NCBI GenBank assembly: GCA_045576635.1
Contig: JAZNGT010000015.1
Span: forward strand, 62,001-126,000
Origin: Congzhengia sp045576635
GTDB lineage: Bacteria > Bacillota > Clostridia > UBA1381 > UBA9506
Direction of reading: 5' to 3'
DNA length: 64,000 bases
Below the pieces are notes generated by a model, which saw nothing but the letters and a program-made list of their open reading frames with translations, was not told where the DNA came from and searched no databases. The stretch's first letter is position 1; each line of letters opens with the position of its first letter. The translations under genes and the position numbers were made by a program. Positions 25,527-35,290 of this stretch are shown piece by piece.

Positions 25527-27524
25527 ATGAAAAATAACAATAAAATCGAAAAATTGTACTTAACAGGTGAAGTATACATTCTCATATTTGCTGTTTTAGG
25601 CATATTTGTGTTGTTTAACAACTTTTTAGTAGGCGTTGTGCAGCTTTCACTTTCTTTTGTCTTGCTACTGCTTAACTACCTTTTAAAGAAACTTTCACGC
25701 AAGCGCCTGAATGCCATGATTGAGAAAGTAACGATGGAGGCAGGCGACACAAGTAGTAACGCGTTGCTTTCATTCCCTTTACCTATCGCCCTTTTAGACA
25801 GCAATGGCGAAATTAAGTGGTACAACTCGGAATTTAAAAGTATCTTCCCAGCAGCACATTTAAGCGAATGTTCAATTACAGATTTGTTTCCTGGATTTGA
25901 CACTGCTCAACTGAAAGAAGATAATGATGCAAACGGCTTTATCGTAGAATTAAAATCAAATGATCGTGTGTTTCGTGCTATTGGAAATACACCGCAAGCC
26001 TCGTCTGTAAGAAAACCTTTAACGCTCATCTATTTTGACGATATTACAGATATCGCATCGTACCGTCAGAAATACATCAGCGAAAAGACCTTTGAATGTC
26101 TGGTGTTTATTGATAACTACGATGAACTGATGGAGACAACTCCCCTTGCCAATGTTCCACAGCTTCAGGCACAGTTATATAAGCAAATCAATGACTGGTC
26201 TGCAAAATACAAAGGGATTTTGATACGGTACGAAAAAGACAAATACTATGTAACATTTGAGTACCAGTACTTAGAGCAGTTTATCAAAAACAAATTCGAT
26301 ATTTTAACAAAAATACGTTCTATTGAAGAAGGCAACACCATTCCGCCCTCTATCAGTATCGGTATTGGTTTAAACGGTTCATCTCTTTCCGAGAATGACA
26401 CTTTTGCTAAAAATGCCATCAACATGGCACTTGGCCGTGGTGGCGACCAGGCAGTTATTAAAGATAACGAACAGTTCCGTTTTTACGGCGACTCCACAAA
26501 AGAGCATGAACGCAGCACGCGTGTTAAAGCCCGTGTATTCAGTTTTGCCCTCACGGGTCTTATCAACAATGCTGAAAATGTCGTTATTTTAACACATAAA
26601 AATGCTGATGCAGATGGTTTTGGCGCAGCGCTCGGTATCTACCGTATTTGCCGTATGCACAATAAGCAGGCAAACATCTGCATGGAATCATACGACAAAA
26701 CAGTTTTAAATATGCTTTCCAGAATGGAAAACACCGAGGAATACGAAGATTTTGTGATTACTCCGGCGCAAGCCGTTTCAAGAATCACCTTAAATACTTT
26801 AATTGTTGTTGTAGATACACATAAAACGTCACTTCTTGAAGCACCGGCTATCATGAAACCTGCAAAGCAAGTCGTTGTAATTGACCATCACAGACGAAGC
26901 GCTGATTTTATTGAGTCCGCCTCTCTCGTGTATCACGAGCCGTACGCATCATCTGCTTGCGAAATGGTAACGGAAGTACTTCAATATACTACAAACAAAA
27001 TGTCGCTTACAAAACTTGAAGCCGAAGCACTTTACTCCGGTGTTGTTGTTGATACAAAGAACTTCACATTTAAGACAGGTGTCCGTACATTTGAGGCAGC
27101 ATCGTTTTTAAGACGTCAGGGAGTTGACACCGTTGCTGTCAAGACGATGTTCCAGCAGGATTTAAATTCTTATATCAAACGTTCAGACATCATCAAAAAT
27201 TCTGTTATCATACGCGATAATATTGCAGTAAGTATTGCACCAAAGCACGATGAAACAACAAATGTACTTGCCGCACAGGCAGCAGACGAACTTTTGAACG
27301 TCAAAGGCATTATTGCATCGTTTGTTATTTTTGCAGCAGGCAATGACGTCGGCATCAGCGGTCGTTCGCTCGGCGGAATCAATGTACAGATGATTTTAGA
27401 AAAATTAGGTGGCGGCGGTCATTTAACCATTGCCGGCGCGCAACTTCCAGACACAACAACTGATGAAGCAAAAGATATGCTTATAAAAGCAATTGATGAT
27501 TATTATCTTGAATCTACAAACTAA
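25527..27524 (+). CDS. gdpP: Cyclic-di-AMP phosphodiesterase GdpP
   Basis: This enzyme degrades the second messenger c-di-AMP. The 665-residue protein has two membrane helices (residues about 14-55), a PAS-like sensor (about 80-180), a degenerate GGDEF domain (about 185-320) and a DHH/DHHA1 phosphodiesterase. Catalytic motifs are HKNADADGFGAALG, VVVDTHKT, VVIDHHRR and the C-terminal GGGGHLTIAGAQ. The GGDEF signature is absent, as is usual for GdpP. RBS CAGGAG precedes the ATG. It is the second gene of the yybS-gdpP-rplI-dnaB operon. c-di-AMP controls K+ and osmotic balance in Firmicutes. Confidence 0.95.
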   Translation: MKNNNKIEKLYLTGEVYILIFAVLGIFVLFNNFLVGVVQLSLSFVLLLLNYLLKKLSRKRLNAMIEKVTMEAGDTSSNALLSFPLPIALLDSNGEIKWYNSEFKSIFPAAHLSECSITDLFPGFDTAQLKEDNDANGFIVELKSNDRVFRAIGNTPQASSVRKPLTLIYFDDITDIASYRQKYISEKTFECLVFIDNYDELMETTPLANVPQLQAQLYKQINDWSAKYKGILIRYEKDKYYVTFEYQYLEQFIKNKFDILTKIRSIEEGNTIPPSISIGIGLNGSSLSENDTFAKNAINMALGRGGDQAVIKDNEQFRFYGDSTKEHERSTRVKARVFSFALTGLINNAENVVILTHKNADADGFGAALGIYRICRMHNKQANICMESYDKTVLNMLSRMENTEEYEDFVITPAQAVSRITLNTLIVVVDTHKTSLLEAPAIMKPAKQVVVIDHHRRSADFIESASLVYHEPYASSACEMVTEVLQYTTNKMSLTKLEAEALYSGVVVDTKNFTFKTGVRTFEAASFLRRQGVDTVAVKTMFQQDLNSYIKRSDIIKNSVIIRDNIAVSIAPKHDETTNVLAAQAADELLNVKGIIASFVIFAAGNDVGISGRSLGGINVQMILEKLGGGGHLTIAGAQLPDTTTDEAKDMLIKAIDDYYLESTN

Positions 27525-27536
27525 GGAGTTATAACG

Positions 27537-27983
27537 ATGAAAGTTATTTTAAAAGCAGATGTAAAAGGTCACGGCAAAAAAGGTGATTTGATAAACGCAT
27601 CCGACGGATATGCAAAAAACTATCTCATTCCGAAAGGACTTGCCGTTTTGGCAGACAATACAAGCATTAACGAACTCGAAACAAAAAAGAGTGCCGCACA
27701 ATATCACAAAAACCAGGAAGAATTAAGAGCAAAAGAATTAGCGGAAAAATTAGAAGGCTCAAAAATTACCTTCCGTTTAAAAGCAGGCGAAAACGGCAAA
27801 CTCTTTGGCTCTATCACTGCAAAAGATATTCAGGAACAGATTAAAGCACAACTTCATTTAGAGGTTGACAAGAAAAAAATAGTACTTCTCGACGGTATTA
27901 AAACGCTCGGTGTAACAGAAATCACAATCAAGGTATATACCAATATTTCAGCAAAGATAAAAGTTGAGGTTTTACCTCTTTAA
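27537..27983 (+). CDS. rplI: 50S ribosomal protein L9
   Basis: This is a large-subunit protein that helps maintain the reading frame. The 148-residue protein shows the N-terminal L9 signature (MKVILKADVKGHGKKGDLINASDGYAKNYL region) with the Lys/Gly-rich start, a long connecting helix (LETKKSAAQYHKNQEELRAKEL region) and the C-terminal domain with GKLFGSIT. Length is standard. RBS AAGGAG precedes the ATG; it lies 12 bases after gdpP and 25 before dnaB. Confidence 0.97.
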   Translation: MKVILKADVKGHGKKGDLINASDGYAKNYLIPKGLAVLADNTSINELETKKSAAQYHKNQEELRAKELAEKLEGSKITFRLKAGENGKLFGSITAKDIQEQIKAQLHLEVDKKKIVLLDGIKTLGVTEITIKVYTNISAKIKVEVLPL

Positions 27984-28008
27984 TTTACATTTTACTTGAA
28001 AGGTTTGT

Positions 28009-29358
28009 GTGCAAATGGATTTGCAAAACGAAACACTAATTCAAAATCCCCTGCCCCACAATAAAGATGCAGAACAATCCGTACTAGGTGCAATGCTTGT
28101 AGATACCGAATGTGTTACTTCGGCATTTGAGCACCTTGTACCTGATGATTTTTATATTGAAGCAAACAAAAAGATTTTTGCTGCAATGCAGACTCTTTTT
28201 AATCGTAACGCACCGATTGATTTGGTTACGGTTTCAGAAGAGTTGTCGTCTCTAAATATCTTAGAAGCCGTTGGTGGTGTTCAGTATCTTTCTTATCTTG
28301 CGACAACACTTCCCACAACTGCAAACATACTTCAATATATTGATATTGTAAGCGAAAAATCATTAAGAAGAAAACTTATACATACCGCAAATGACATTAT
28401 CAGCCAAAGCTACACATCAGGCGGTACGGCACAGGATGTTGCAGATAGTGCCGGAAAACTGATTTTTGACACGCTTGAAGATAAAAACAGTCGCGGTATG
28501 ATTCACATCCGTGATTTACTCTTGCAAACGCATGACAATCTTACGAACATTTATCAGAACAAAGGAAAACTCACCGGTGCACCGACAGGCTTTGAAGGAC
28601 TTGACAAAGAACTGCACGGTCTTCAAAAATCTGACCTTATTTTAGTAGCAGGCCGTCCCGGAATGGGTAAAACAAGTTTTGCACTGAACATGGCAACAAA
28701 TGCCGCAATCCGCGGTAATGTGCCCGTTGCAATTTTCAGTCTTGAAATGTCAGGTGTTCAGCTTGTATCAAGACTTATAAGTTCTGAAATGCTGATTGAC
28801 AGTAACCACTTACGTAGCGGCGAACTCGAAGACTCCGATTGGGAAAAAATTGCTGTCTCGCTTAATACACTTGGAAACGCACCGATTTATATCAGTGACT
28901 CAACCAACGTTACAATTTCTGATATCCGTGCAAGATGCCGCAGATTGAAGGCCGAAAAAGGTCTTGGCTTAATTGTTATCGACTACTTACAGCTTATGTC
29001 AGGCACACGTGCCGAAAGCAGACAACAGGAAGTTTCCGATATGTCGCGTTCTTTAAAAATTCTTGCAAAGGAACTTGATGTACCGATTGTCACACTTTCT
29101 CAGCTTTCCCGTGCACCCGACCAGAGAAAAGATGACCACAGACCAAAGTTAAGCGACCTTCGTGAATCCGGTGCAATCGAGCAGGATGCAGATATCGTGC
29201 TTTTCTTATACCGCGACGAAATTTACAATCCTGACTCCGAGCAGAAAAACATTGCCGAATGTATCATCGCAAAACACCGTAACGGCTCAACCGGGACGGT
29301 TAAGATGGTTTGGGCAGGTCAGTACACAAAATTTATGAATTTAGACAAACAGCATTAA
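28009..29358 (+). CDS. dnaB: Replicative DNA helicase DnaB
   Basis: This is the hexameric fork helicase. The 449-residue protein has an N-terminal domain (about residues 15-120, AEQSVLGAMLVD), a linker helix and the RecA-type motor with Walker A GRPGMGKTS, the Walker B region LGLIVIDYLQLM, and the C-terminal arginine-finger region FLYRDEIYN. No intein interrupts the P-loop. The GTG at 28009 is 5 bases from GAAAGG; an ATG two codons on is 11 bases away, so GTG is preferred. It follows rplI, as in many Firmicutes. Confidence 0.95.
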   Translation: MQMDLQNETLIQNPLPHNKDAEQSVLGAMLVDTECVTSAFEHLVPDDFYIEANKKIFAAMQTLFNRNAPIDLVTVSEELSSLNILEAVGGVQYLSYLATTLPTTANILQYIDIVSEKSLRRKLIHTANDIISQSYTSGGTAQDVADSAGKLIFDTLEDKNSRGMIHIRDLLLQTHDNLTNIYQNKGKLTGAPTGFEGLDKELHGLQKSDLILVAGRPGMGKTSFALNMATNAAIRGNVPVAIFSLEMSGVQLVSRLISSEMLIDSNHLRSGELEDSDWEKIAVSLNTLGNAPIYISDSTNVTISDIRARCRRLKAEKGLGLIVIDYLQLMSGTRAESRQQEVSDMSRSLKILAKELDVPIVTLSQLSRAPDQRKDDHRPKLSDLRESGAIEQDADIVLFLYRDEIYNPDSEQKNIAECIIAKHRNGSTGTVKMVWAGQYTKFMNLDKQH

Positions 29359-29362
29359 GGAT

Positions 29363-30745
29363 ATGAATACGAATCTTACTGAATCGATTAAACGTATTAT
29401 TTTAAATAACGGTCTTTTTGCACCGAACGATAAGGTTTTGGTTGCCGTATCGGGCGGTGCTGATTCTGTTTGCCTTTTACATATTTTATATGCGTTAAAG
29501 GATGAATTGCATTTAAATCTTTTTGTTGCACATGTAAATCACATGCTCCGCAAAAAAGAGGCGGACAGAGATGAGAATTTCGTCCGTACACTTTCCCTAA
29601 AATTAGGTCTTCCCTTTTTTGCAGAGAAAATCGATGTGAAAAAGATTTCAAAAGACAAAAAAATTTCTTTGGAAGAAGCCGGCAGAATTGCAAGATATGA
29701 TTTCTTTAACAGAATTAAAAATGAGCACAAGATAGATAAAATTGCAACCGCACATAATAAAAATGATAATGCAGAAACTGTGTGTATGCGTTTTGTGCGC
29801 GGTACGTTCCTTTCCGGAATGGCGGGTATTCCGCTCGTAAATGATGCAGGTGTTGTGCGTCCGCTCCTTTTTACCGAAAGGTCAGAGATTGAAACGTATT
29901 TGTCTCAAAACAATTTATCTTACATAACCGATTCTTCAAATTTATCGGATGACTATACAAGGAACAAAATCAGACATCACTTTATACCAAAAATTTTAGA
30001 AGAATACAACGGTAATTTTATTAACACTATAAGCGAAAATGCGCTGCATTTTCGTGAGGCAGATGCATTTATAAAAAAAGAAACCAACTTTTGTTTTGAA
30101 AAACTCGCAAAACGTGAACCATTTGGACTTTGCTTTTCGGTTTCTGAACTTTTAAAAGAAGATAAGTTTTTGATAAAATGCGTAATTCAAAAAGCAATCC
30201 TTACCCTTACCGGAAAAAGCGTATTAAATAAAATATCAAATGAGATCTTGAATTCTGTATTATACGGCACTGTTTCTTCTTTTACTGTGGGTGAAACGCT
30301 TTCCGTATATAAAAAGTACGGCACACTGTTTTTTGTGCAAAACATGAGTATTCAAAAATTCTGCTACGAAAGAAAAGATGAACCATTTATCGAAATAACC
30401 GAAACGGGTCACAAAATCTATTTTTCAGAAGAAAGTGTCTTCCCGACAAAAAACGATAAGAATGTTATTTTTGTAAAAAAATCTTTATTAAATGGCGGCA
30501 CTTTTTCATTCAGAAACAGAAAAAACGGCGACGTTATTTCTCTTGGAAAAGGCAGAACGAAGAAACTCCAAGATTTATTTGTAGACGAAAAAATCCCTGT
30601 GTTTTTACGCGATTCCATTCCGATTTTAACCTATAACGGCGAAATCGTTTGGGTTTTGGGAATTCGCGATAATCCAAAATTTCGTGCAAAAAACGGCGAC
30701 GAATATATTAAAATTTTCTATACCAAGGAGAATAGCGATGAATAA
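29363..30745 (+). CDS. tilS: tRNA(Ile)-lysidine synthase
   Basis: TilS converts cytidine 34 of the CAU-anticodon tRNA-Ile to lysidine. The 460-residue protein has the N-type PP-loop VAVSGGADSVCLL (residues about 27-39), the ATHNKNDNAET-type motif (IATAHNKNDNAET) and the TilS C-terminal domains (NRKNGDVISLGKGRTKKLQDLF, the substrate-binding and C-terminal tRNA parts). It lies 4 bases after dnaB with only AAGGA at 2 bases from the ATG, and its end overlaps hpt by 8 bases. The tilS-hpt-ftsH order is classical for Firmicutes. Confidence 0.94.
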   Translation: MNTNLTESIKRIILNNGLFAPNDKVLVAVSGGADSVCLLHILYALKDELHLNLFVAHVNHMLRKKEADRDENFVRTLSLKLGLPFFAEKIDVKKISKDKKISLEEAGRIARYDFFNRIKNEHKIDKIATAHNKNDNAETVCMRFVRGTFLSGMAGIPLVNDAGVVRPLLFTERSEIETYLSQNNLSYITDSSNLSDDYTRNKIRHHFIPKILEEYNGNFINTISENALHFREADAFIKKETNFCFEKLAKREPFGLCFSVSELLKEDKFLIKCVIQKAILTLTGKSVLNKISNEILNSVLYGTVSSFTVGETLSVYKKYGTLFFVQNMSIQKFCYERKDEPFIEITETGHKIYFSEESVFPTKNDKNVIFVKKSLLNGGTFSFRNRKNGDVISLGKGRTKKLQDLFVDEKIPVFLRDSIPILTYNGEIVWVLGIRDNPKFRAKNGDEYIKIFYTKENSDE

Positions 30746-31280
30746 CGACTTAAAGCAGGTTTTGTTTACTACCGAAGAAATAGATGAAAAGGTAAAAGAA
30801 ATCGCAAAACAACTTGATGACTTTTATAAGGACGAAGAAGTGACTATGGTTGGTGTCTTAAAGGGAAGTCTTCCATTCTTTGTAGATCTGGCGCGTTCTG
30901 TTCATTTTCCTGTAAAATTTGATTTTATCTGCGCATCAAGCTATGGATGCAGTGCAAACTCATCAGGAACGCTTAAGATTTCAAAAGATTTATCAGCACC
31001 GATCGAAGGAAAAAATGTGCTCATAATAGAAGATATCTTAGATACAGGTAACACGCTCTCCTGCCTTATTAAAAATTTTGCAGAGAGAAATCCGAAATCA
31101 TTAAAAATGTGCTGCTTACTTGACAAACCAAGCAGACGCATACAAAATATAAGCGCTGATTTTGCTGGTTTTGTAATTCCGGATGAATTCGTCGTAGGCT
31201 ACGGTTTGGATTATGCTGAATACTATCGCGAACTTCCTTACATAGGTGTTTTAAAACCCGAAGTATATGAAAATAATTAA
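30738..31280 (+). CDS. hpt: Hypoxanthine phosphoribosyltransferase
   Basis: This purine-salvage enzyme makes IMP or GMP from hypoxanthine or guanine and PRPP. The 180-residue protein has the PRPP-binding loop VLIIEDILDTGNTL and the C-terminal block YGLDYAEYYRELPYIG. The ATG at 30738 has AAGGAG 7 bases upstream, and the frame overlaps the tilS end by 8 bases, so the longer in-frame extension is rejected. In B. subtilis HprT together with TilS influences ftsH expression; ftsH also follows here. Confidence 0.94.
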   Translation: MNNDLKQVLFTTEEIDEKVKEIAKQLDDFYKDEEVTMVGVLKGSLPFFVDLARSVHFPVKFDFICASSYGCSANSSGTLKISKDLSAPIEGKNVLIIEDILDTGNTLSCLIKNFAERNPKSLKMCCLLDKPSRRIQNISADFAGFVIPDEFVVGYGLDYAEYYRELPYIGVLKPEVYENN

Positions 31281-31307
31281 CATTCAATGAATATTTAAAT
31301 AAATGGA

Positions 31308-31336
31308 TTGTGTTTTATATCAAATTGTGTTAGACT
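31308..31336 (+). promoter_or_regulatory. Possible promoter of ftsH
   Basis: TTGTGT, a 17-base spacer and TAGACT lie between hpt and ftsH, giving ftsH a possible own start besides readthrough. Both hexamers are imperfect. Confidence 0.4.
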
Positions 31337-31368
31337 AAATTGAATTTAAGCTTTTAGAGGTGAAGGTT

Positions 31369-33252
31369 TTGAAAAAGCAAAACAAACGGAATTTCAGCGG
31401 AATCTGGTTTTATGTTATTTTACTCTTAATCGTCCTGCTGATTTTCGGTGTATTAAACTATCGTCCGGGTATCCGGCAAATTCTCTACTCTGATCTTGTG
31501 AATTTAATCAAAACAGAACAAGTTTCAGAAATGTTAATTGAGGACAGAACGGTAACCATTGCGCTTAAAGATGCTACAGCTGTTGGTGACTCAAATAAGC
31601 GAATTGCTAACATTCCATCCATCGGAATTTTATACGAAAATGCTGGTGAAGAAATTCAGGCGCAGATAGAACAAGGAACACTAAAACTTGACACACCCGC
31701 ACCGGAAGAATTTCCATGGTGGGTATCTTTTCTTCCTACGCTCTTAACCGTTGGTATATTTGTAGCGTTCTGGATTTTCTTTATGCGTCAGTCACAAGGC
31801 GGCGGAAAAGCAATGTCCTTTGGTAAGAGCACTGCTAAGATGACCGAAGGCAGCGATACACATGTTACGTTTAAAGATGTTGCAGGTGCTGACGAAGAAA
31901 AAGCAGAACTTGAAGAAATTGTTGATTTTTTAAGAGATTCAGGAAAATTTATAGAACTTGGCGCAAGAATTCCAAAAGGAATTTTGCTTGTCGGATCTCC
32001 GGGTACCGGTAAAACCCTGCTTGCAAAAGCGGTAGCCGGCGAAGCAAAGGTTCCGTTTTTCAGCATCAGTGGTTCTGATTTTGTTGAAATGTTTGTCGGC
32101 GTCGGTGCATCGCGCGTACGTGACCTTTTTAGCCAGGCGAAAAAGAGTGCACCTAGTATTATCTTCATCGATGAAATCGACGCTGTCGGTCGTCACAGAG
32201 GCGCAGGTCTTGGTGGCGGACACGATGAACGTGAACAGACATTAAATCAACTTTTAGTTGAAATGGACGGTTTTGGTGCAAACGAAGGCATTATCATTAT
32301 TGCCGCAACAAACAGACCTGACATTTTAGACCCCGCACTTTTAAGACCGGGTAGATTTGACAGACAAATCGTTGTAAACGCGCCCGACGCAAAAGGACGT
32401 GAAGAAATATTAAAGGTACATTCAAGAGCAAAGCCCTTGGCTTCTGATGTAGACCTTTCCGTTCTTGCAAAAACAACTGCCGGCTTTACCGGTGCAGACC
32501 TTGAAAACTTAATGAATGAGGCTGCTCTTTTGGCTGCGAAAAAGAAACAGAAGAAGATTACAATGAAAGATATTGAAGATTCTGTTATCAAGGTAATCGC
32601 AGGGCCCGAAAAACGTTCAAAAGTTGTGTCAGAAAAAGAAAAGAAACTTGTATCCTATCACGAAGCAGGTCACGCAATTATTCACCATGTACTTCCCCAC
32701 TGCGACCCCGTTCATGAGGTTTCCATCATTCAAAGAGGTCGCGCAGGCGGATATACACTTTCTCTTCCCAAAGAAGACAAAAACTACATTTCAAAAGCCG
32801 ATATGCTTGATAACATTGTAAGTCTTTTAGGCGGAAGAGTTGCTGAAAAGTTAGTGCTTGACGATATTTCAACCGGAGCATCAAACGATATTGAACGCGC
32901 AAGTAAAATCGCCCGTGATATGGTAATGAAATATGGTATGAGCGAAACATTAGGTCCGGTTTCATTCCGTTCAGAAGATGACGAAGTCTTCCTTGGAATG
33001 AGTTACTCACACGCACGTGAATACAGTGAAGAAGTTGCCGCAGAAATCGATAAGGAAGTAAGAAGTATTATTGATGCATCCTACAAACGTTGTACCGATA
33101 TTTTAACAGAAAATATGCCAAGACTTCATAACGTTGCAAATGCACTATTTGAGCGCGAAAAGATTAATGCTGATGAATTTGTAGCACTCTTTGAAATGCG
33201 AAAAGATGAAAACGAAACGCAAGACGCAGATGTAGCACCAGATGAAGAGTAA
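31369..33252 (+). CDS. ftsH: ATP-dependent zinc metalloprotease FtsH
   Basis: This is a membrane-anchored AAA protease for quality control. The 627-residue protein has two membrane helices (about residues 11-32 and 120-140) flanking a periplasm-like domain, an AAA domain (Walker A GSPGTGKT, Walker B IIFIDEIDAVG, arginine fingers in RPGRFDRQ) and a zinc protease domain with HEAGH and the third ligand in DISTGASNDI. The TTG start at 31369 is chosen because AGAGGTG ends 6 bases upstream; the GTG at 31360 lacks an RBS. It ends the plus-strand operon with a terminator. Confidence 0.95.
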   Translation: MKKQNKRNFSGIWFYVILLLIVLLIFGVLNYRPGIRQILYSDLVNLIKTEQVSEMLIEDRTVTIALKDATAVGDSNKRIANIPSIGILYENAGEEIQAQIEQGTLKLDTPAPEEFPWWVSFLPTLLTVGIFVAFWIFFMRQSQGGGKAMSFGKSTAKMTEGSDTHVTFKDVAGADEEKAELEEIVDFLRDSGKFIELGARIPKGILLVGSPGTGKTLLAKAVAGEAKVPFFSISGSDFVEMFVGVGASRVRDLFSQAKKSAPSIIFIDEIDAVGRHRGAGLGGGHDEREQTLNQLLVEMDGFGANEGIIIIAATNRPDILDPALLRPGRFDRQIVVNAPDAKGREEILKVHSRAKPLASDVDLSVLAKTTAGFTGADLENLMNEAALLAAKKKQKKITMKDIEDSVIKVIAGPEKRSKVVSEKEKKLVSYHEAGHAIIHHVLPHCDPVHEVSIIQRGRAGGYTLSLPKEDKNYISKADMLDNIVSLLGGRVAEKLVLDDISTGASNDIERASKIARDMVMKYGMSETLGPVSFRSEDDEVFLGMSYSHAREYSEEVAAEIDKEVRSIIDASYKRCTDILTENMPRLHNVANALFEREKINADEFVALFEMRKDENETQDADVAPDEE

Positions 33253-33263
33253 ATAAGTAAAAG

Positions 33264-33297
33264 AAAAGAGATACAGTTTTTACTGTAACTCTTTTTT
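33264..33297 (+). terminator. Rho-independent terminator after ftsH
   Basis: The stem AAAGAGATACAGT / ACTGTAACTCTTT has one mismatch and is followed by TTTTT. It separates ftsH from the convergent P-type ATPase gene. Confidence 0.82.
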
Positions 33298-33307
33298 ATG
33301 TTTTATT

Positions 33308-35182
33308 TTATTTTTTCAGTAAATCCCTTGCGGAATAAATGGCAAGGATTGAAAGAATGGCTTCAACAAAAATTGCCGCAGCAATGTTAATTGCACCAAA
33401 GAGCGCTAAGAAACCAAGTATGATTTTAATTGCAGATGCACAGTAAAAATGAAGTTCAATTTTGCCGCATGTAAGACGCGAAAGTTCAATCGCATCGGCA
33501 ACAGTTTCTAAATTGCTAAGTAAGAATGCTTTTGCATATTCTAAACCTTTATCATCTTTGCGGACCAAGGTAAAACCAATATCTGCCGCATCCAGTGCCT
33601 GCTCACCATTTACGGTGTCGCCAATATATAAGCAAGTCATTTCTTCATCGTTTTGCTTGATTCGTTTTACAGTCTCTCCACGTTCATTTGCAGAAAGTTC
33701 AGCAAAATACTCATCAGCACCGGAGTCTTTAAATGCAAGTTCTGCTGCCTCTTTTCGTTCAGAAGAAAACATTACAATCTTCTCTACACCGGTTTCTCTA
33801 AGTTCCTGCGTAAGTTCAGCGTTATTCAGTCTTAACGCATCCTGCAAAAGCATTGCGCCCATAAGTACACCGTCAATGGATACATACAAAGAATATCCGG
33901 GCGCTTCACTTATATCAACATCGCATTCTTTCATAAAGTTTTCAGTACCGCAAAGGAACGTTTTTCCCATAATGGTACATTCAGAGCCTTTCCCCGGAAA
34001 TTCCATTACGTTTTCCGCAGGGATATACGGATTCATATATTTTGTAAGAATTCTTGAAATCGGGTGCGGTTTGCCACCAATACAGTTTGCAGCAATCATA
34101 AGAAAATCTTCTTCAGAAATATCTTCCGATGTATAAATGTCTTTAATATTATATTCGCCATCAGTTAATATGCCGTTCTTCTCAAAAATAACGCAATTGA
34201 TATCTGCGATTTCATCAATCATATCACCAGAAGAAAGAGAAAGTCCCTTTTTCTTTAAATTCCATACCGCAACAGAACTTAAAAGCGGAACAGAAGCAAT
34301 GTATGAGCCTGTTGTTGCAACAATTAAAAGGACACTTACACGGAGCATACAACTTGCCCATAGTCCGCTTGTCAAACCGCCGATTAAAAGCATCAAAATT
34401 GCAACTCCCAAAACTGCAACCGGATACCATTTCGCAATCGTTTTAAAGCGTTTTTCGCCTTTTGTATTACCTGTTTCAGAAAGTGACGCAAGACGCGCCA
34501 TATCCATAACCAAAGATTCAGAATAATCGGTTACTGCTTCACATGTTACTGCAGCACCGGTATTTATATAGCCTGCCAATATCTTATCACCGGAAGAAAG
34601 TGACATTGCAGATGTGCCGCGGCATACGTTTGATGTGTCAAAGTCGGTAAAACCGTCTAAAATAATGGCGTCAACCGGTACTGTCTCCCCCGTTTTTACA
34701 ATAATTTTTGTGCCGCAAAGTACACTTTCTGCCGGAACACGTCTTATATTCATATCGTCATCTAAAACGTTTGCATCTCTCGGGAGTACGTCGGCTGCAT
34801 CGTTTAATAAAACGCCAAGTCTTCCGGAAGCATAGAAAATCAGAAGTGAAAAAATACGGTAAAGTGCCATTGCAAGTGCCGAAACAAAAAACCGACCTAA
34901 AAAGAAAGGAATCAGTACTGCAATGAGAATTAAAAGTGTATCGTCAACTTTAACCTTTGAAAGCGTTTTTATGCGTTTACTTACAATTTCACCACCGGAT
35001 AGAATGAGCGACAAAATACTGAAAATGCAAATAAGCACCGGGCTTTTAAATAAAGATGCAATAAGTGCAAGCACAAGCGCAATACCGCCAACCAAAAGCG
35101 CAGTTGTCACATTTTTTTTACTCTGTGCATAGAGTTTGGAATATGTACCCTGAATCTCCTGTTTCATATTTTTAACTTTCAT
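33308..35182 (-). CDS. Degenerate P-type (P1B-like) ATPase homologue, probable pseudoenzyme
   Basis: The 624-residue protein keeps the P1B layout: about eight membrane segments, an actuator domain (about residues 130-225) and nucleotide/phosphorylation domains (about 325-575), but no N-terminal metal-binding domain. The catalytic residues are changed. DKTGTLT reads EKNGILT (Glu334 for Asp), TGES reads CRGT (Gly189 for Glu), CPC reads TTG (290-292), TGD reads SSE, and GDGxND reads GDTVNG. The HP motif (GGKPHPIS) remains. The frame is intact, so it is probably expressed but unlikely to pump by the usual phospho-Asp cycle. The start is ATG 35182; AAGGAG is 25 bases away but is brought near by a hairpin. 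It lies convergent to ftsH. Confidence 0.82.
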   Translation of the reverse strand: MKVKNMKQEIQGTYSKLYAQSKKNVTTALLVGGIALVLALIASLFKSPVLICIFSILSLILSGGEIVSKRIKTLSKVKVDDTLLILIAVLIPFFLGRFFVSALAMALYRIFSLLIFYASGRLGVLLNDAADVLPRDANVLDDDMNIRRVPAESVLCGTKIIVKTGETVPVDAIILDGFTDFDTSNVCRGTSAMSLSSGDKILAGYINTGAAVTCEAVTDYSESLVMDMARLASLSETGNTKGEKRFKTIAKWYPVAVLGVAILMLLIGGLTSGLWASCMLRVSVLLIVATTGSYIASVPLLSSVAVWNLKKKGLSLSSGDMIDEIADINCVIFEKNGILTDGEYNIKDIYTSEDISEEDFLMIAANCIGGKPHPISRILTKYMNPYIPAENVMEFPGKGSECTIMGKTFLCGTENFMKECDVDISEAPGYSLYVSIDGVLMGAMLLQDALRLNNAELTQELRETGVEKIVMFSSERKEAAELAFKDSGADEYFAELSANERGETVKRIKQNDEEMTCLYIGDTVNGEQALDAADIGFTLVRKDDKGLEYAKAFLLSNLETVADAIELSRLTCGKIELHFYCASAIKIILGFLALFGAINIAAAIFVEAILSILAIYSARDLLKK

Positions 35183-35190
35183 AAGCTGTC

Positions 35191-35206
35191 GCACCAAAAA
35201 AGGTGC
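35191..35206 (-). promoter_or_regulatory. Hairpin between Shine-Dalgarno and start of the P-type ATPase homologue
   Basis: GCACC and GGTGC pair around a T6 loop. AAGGAG lies just upstream and the ATG 8 bases downstream. Folding would reduce the effective RBS-ATG distance to about 9 bases, so translation could depend on this stem. Confidence 0.45.
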
Positions 35207-35267
35207 ACTCCTTTCTTGCTGTGTTTATGCAATTCGGTTTGATTTTCGCTAAAAATGTACATATATA

Positions 35268-35290
35268 GTATAATAATAAATTTATTATAC
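35268..35290. promoter_or_regulatory. 9-bp inverted repeat overlapping the -10 box, candidate operator
   Basis: GTATAATAA and TTATTATAC flank a 5-base centre and cover the -10 hexamer of the P-type ATPase promoter. Size and spacing would suit a dimeric metal-responsive or other repressor. The AT-rich composition makes chance possible. Confidence 0.4.

Noticed and set aside
33462..34136. 224-codon open frame opposite the P-type ATPase homologue
   Set aside because: It mirrors the codon pattern of the real gene on the other strand. There is no RBS or recognisable protein.
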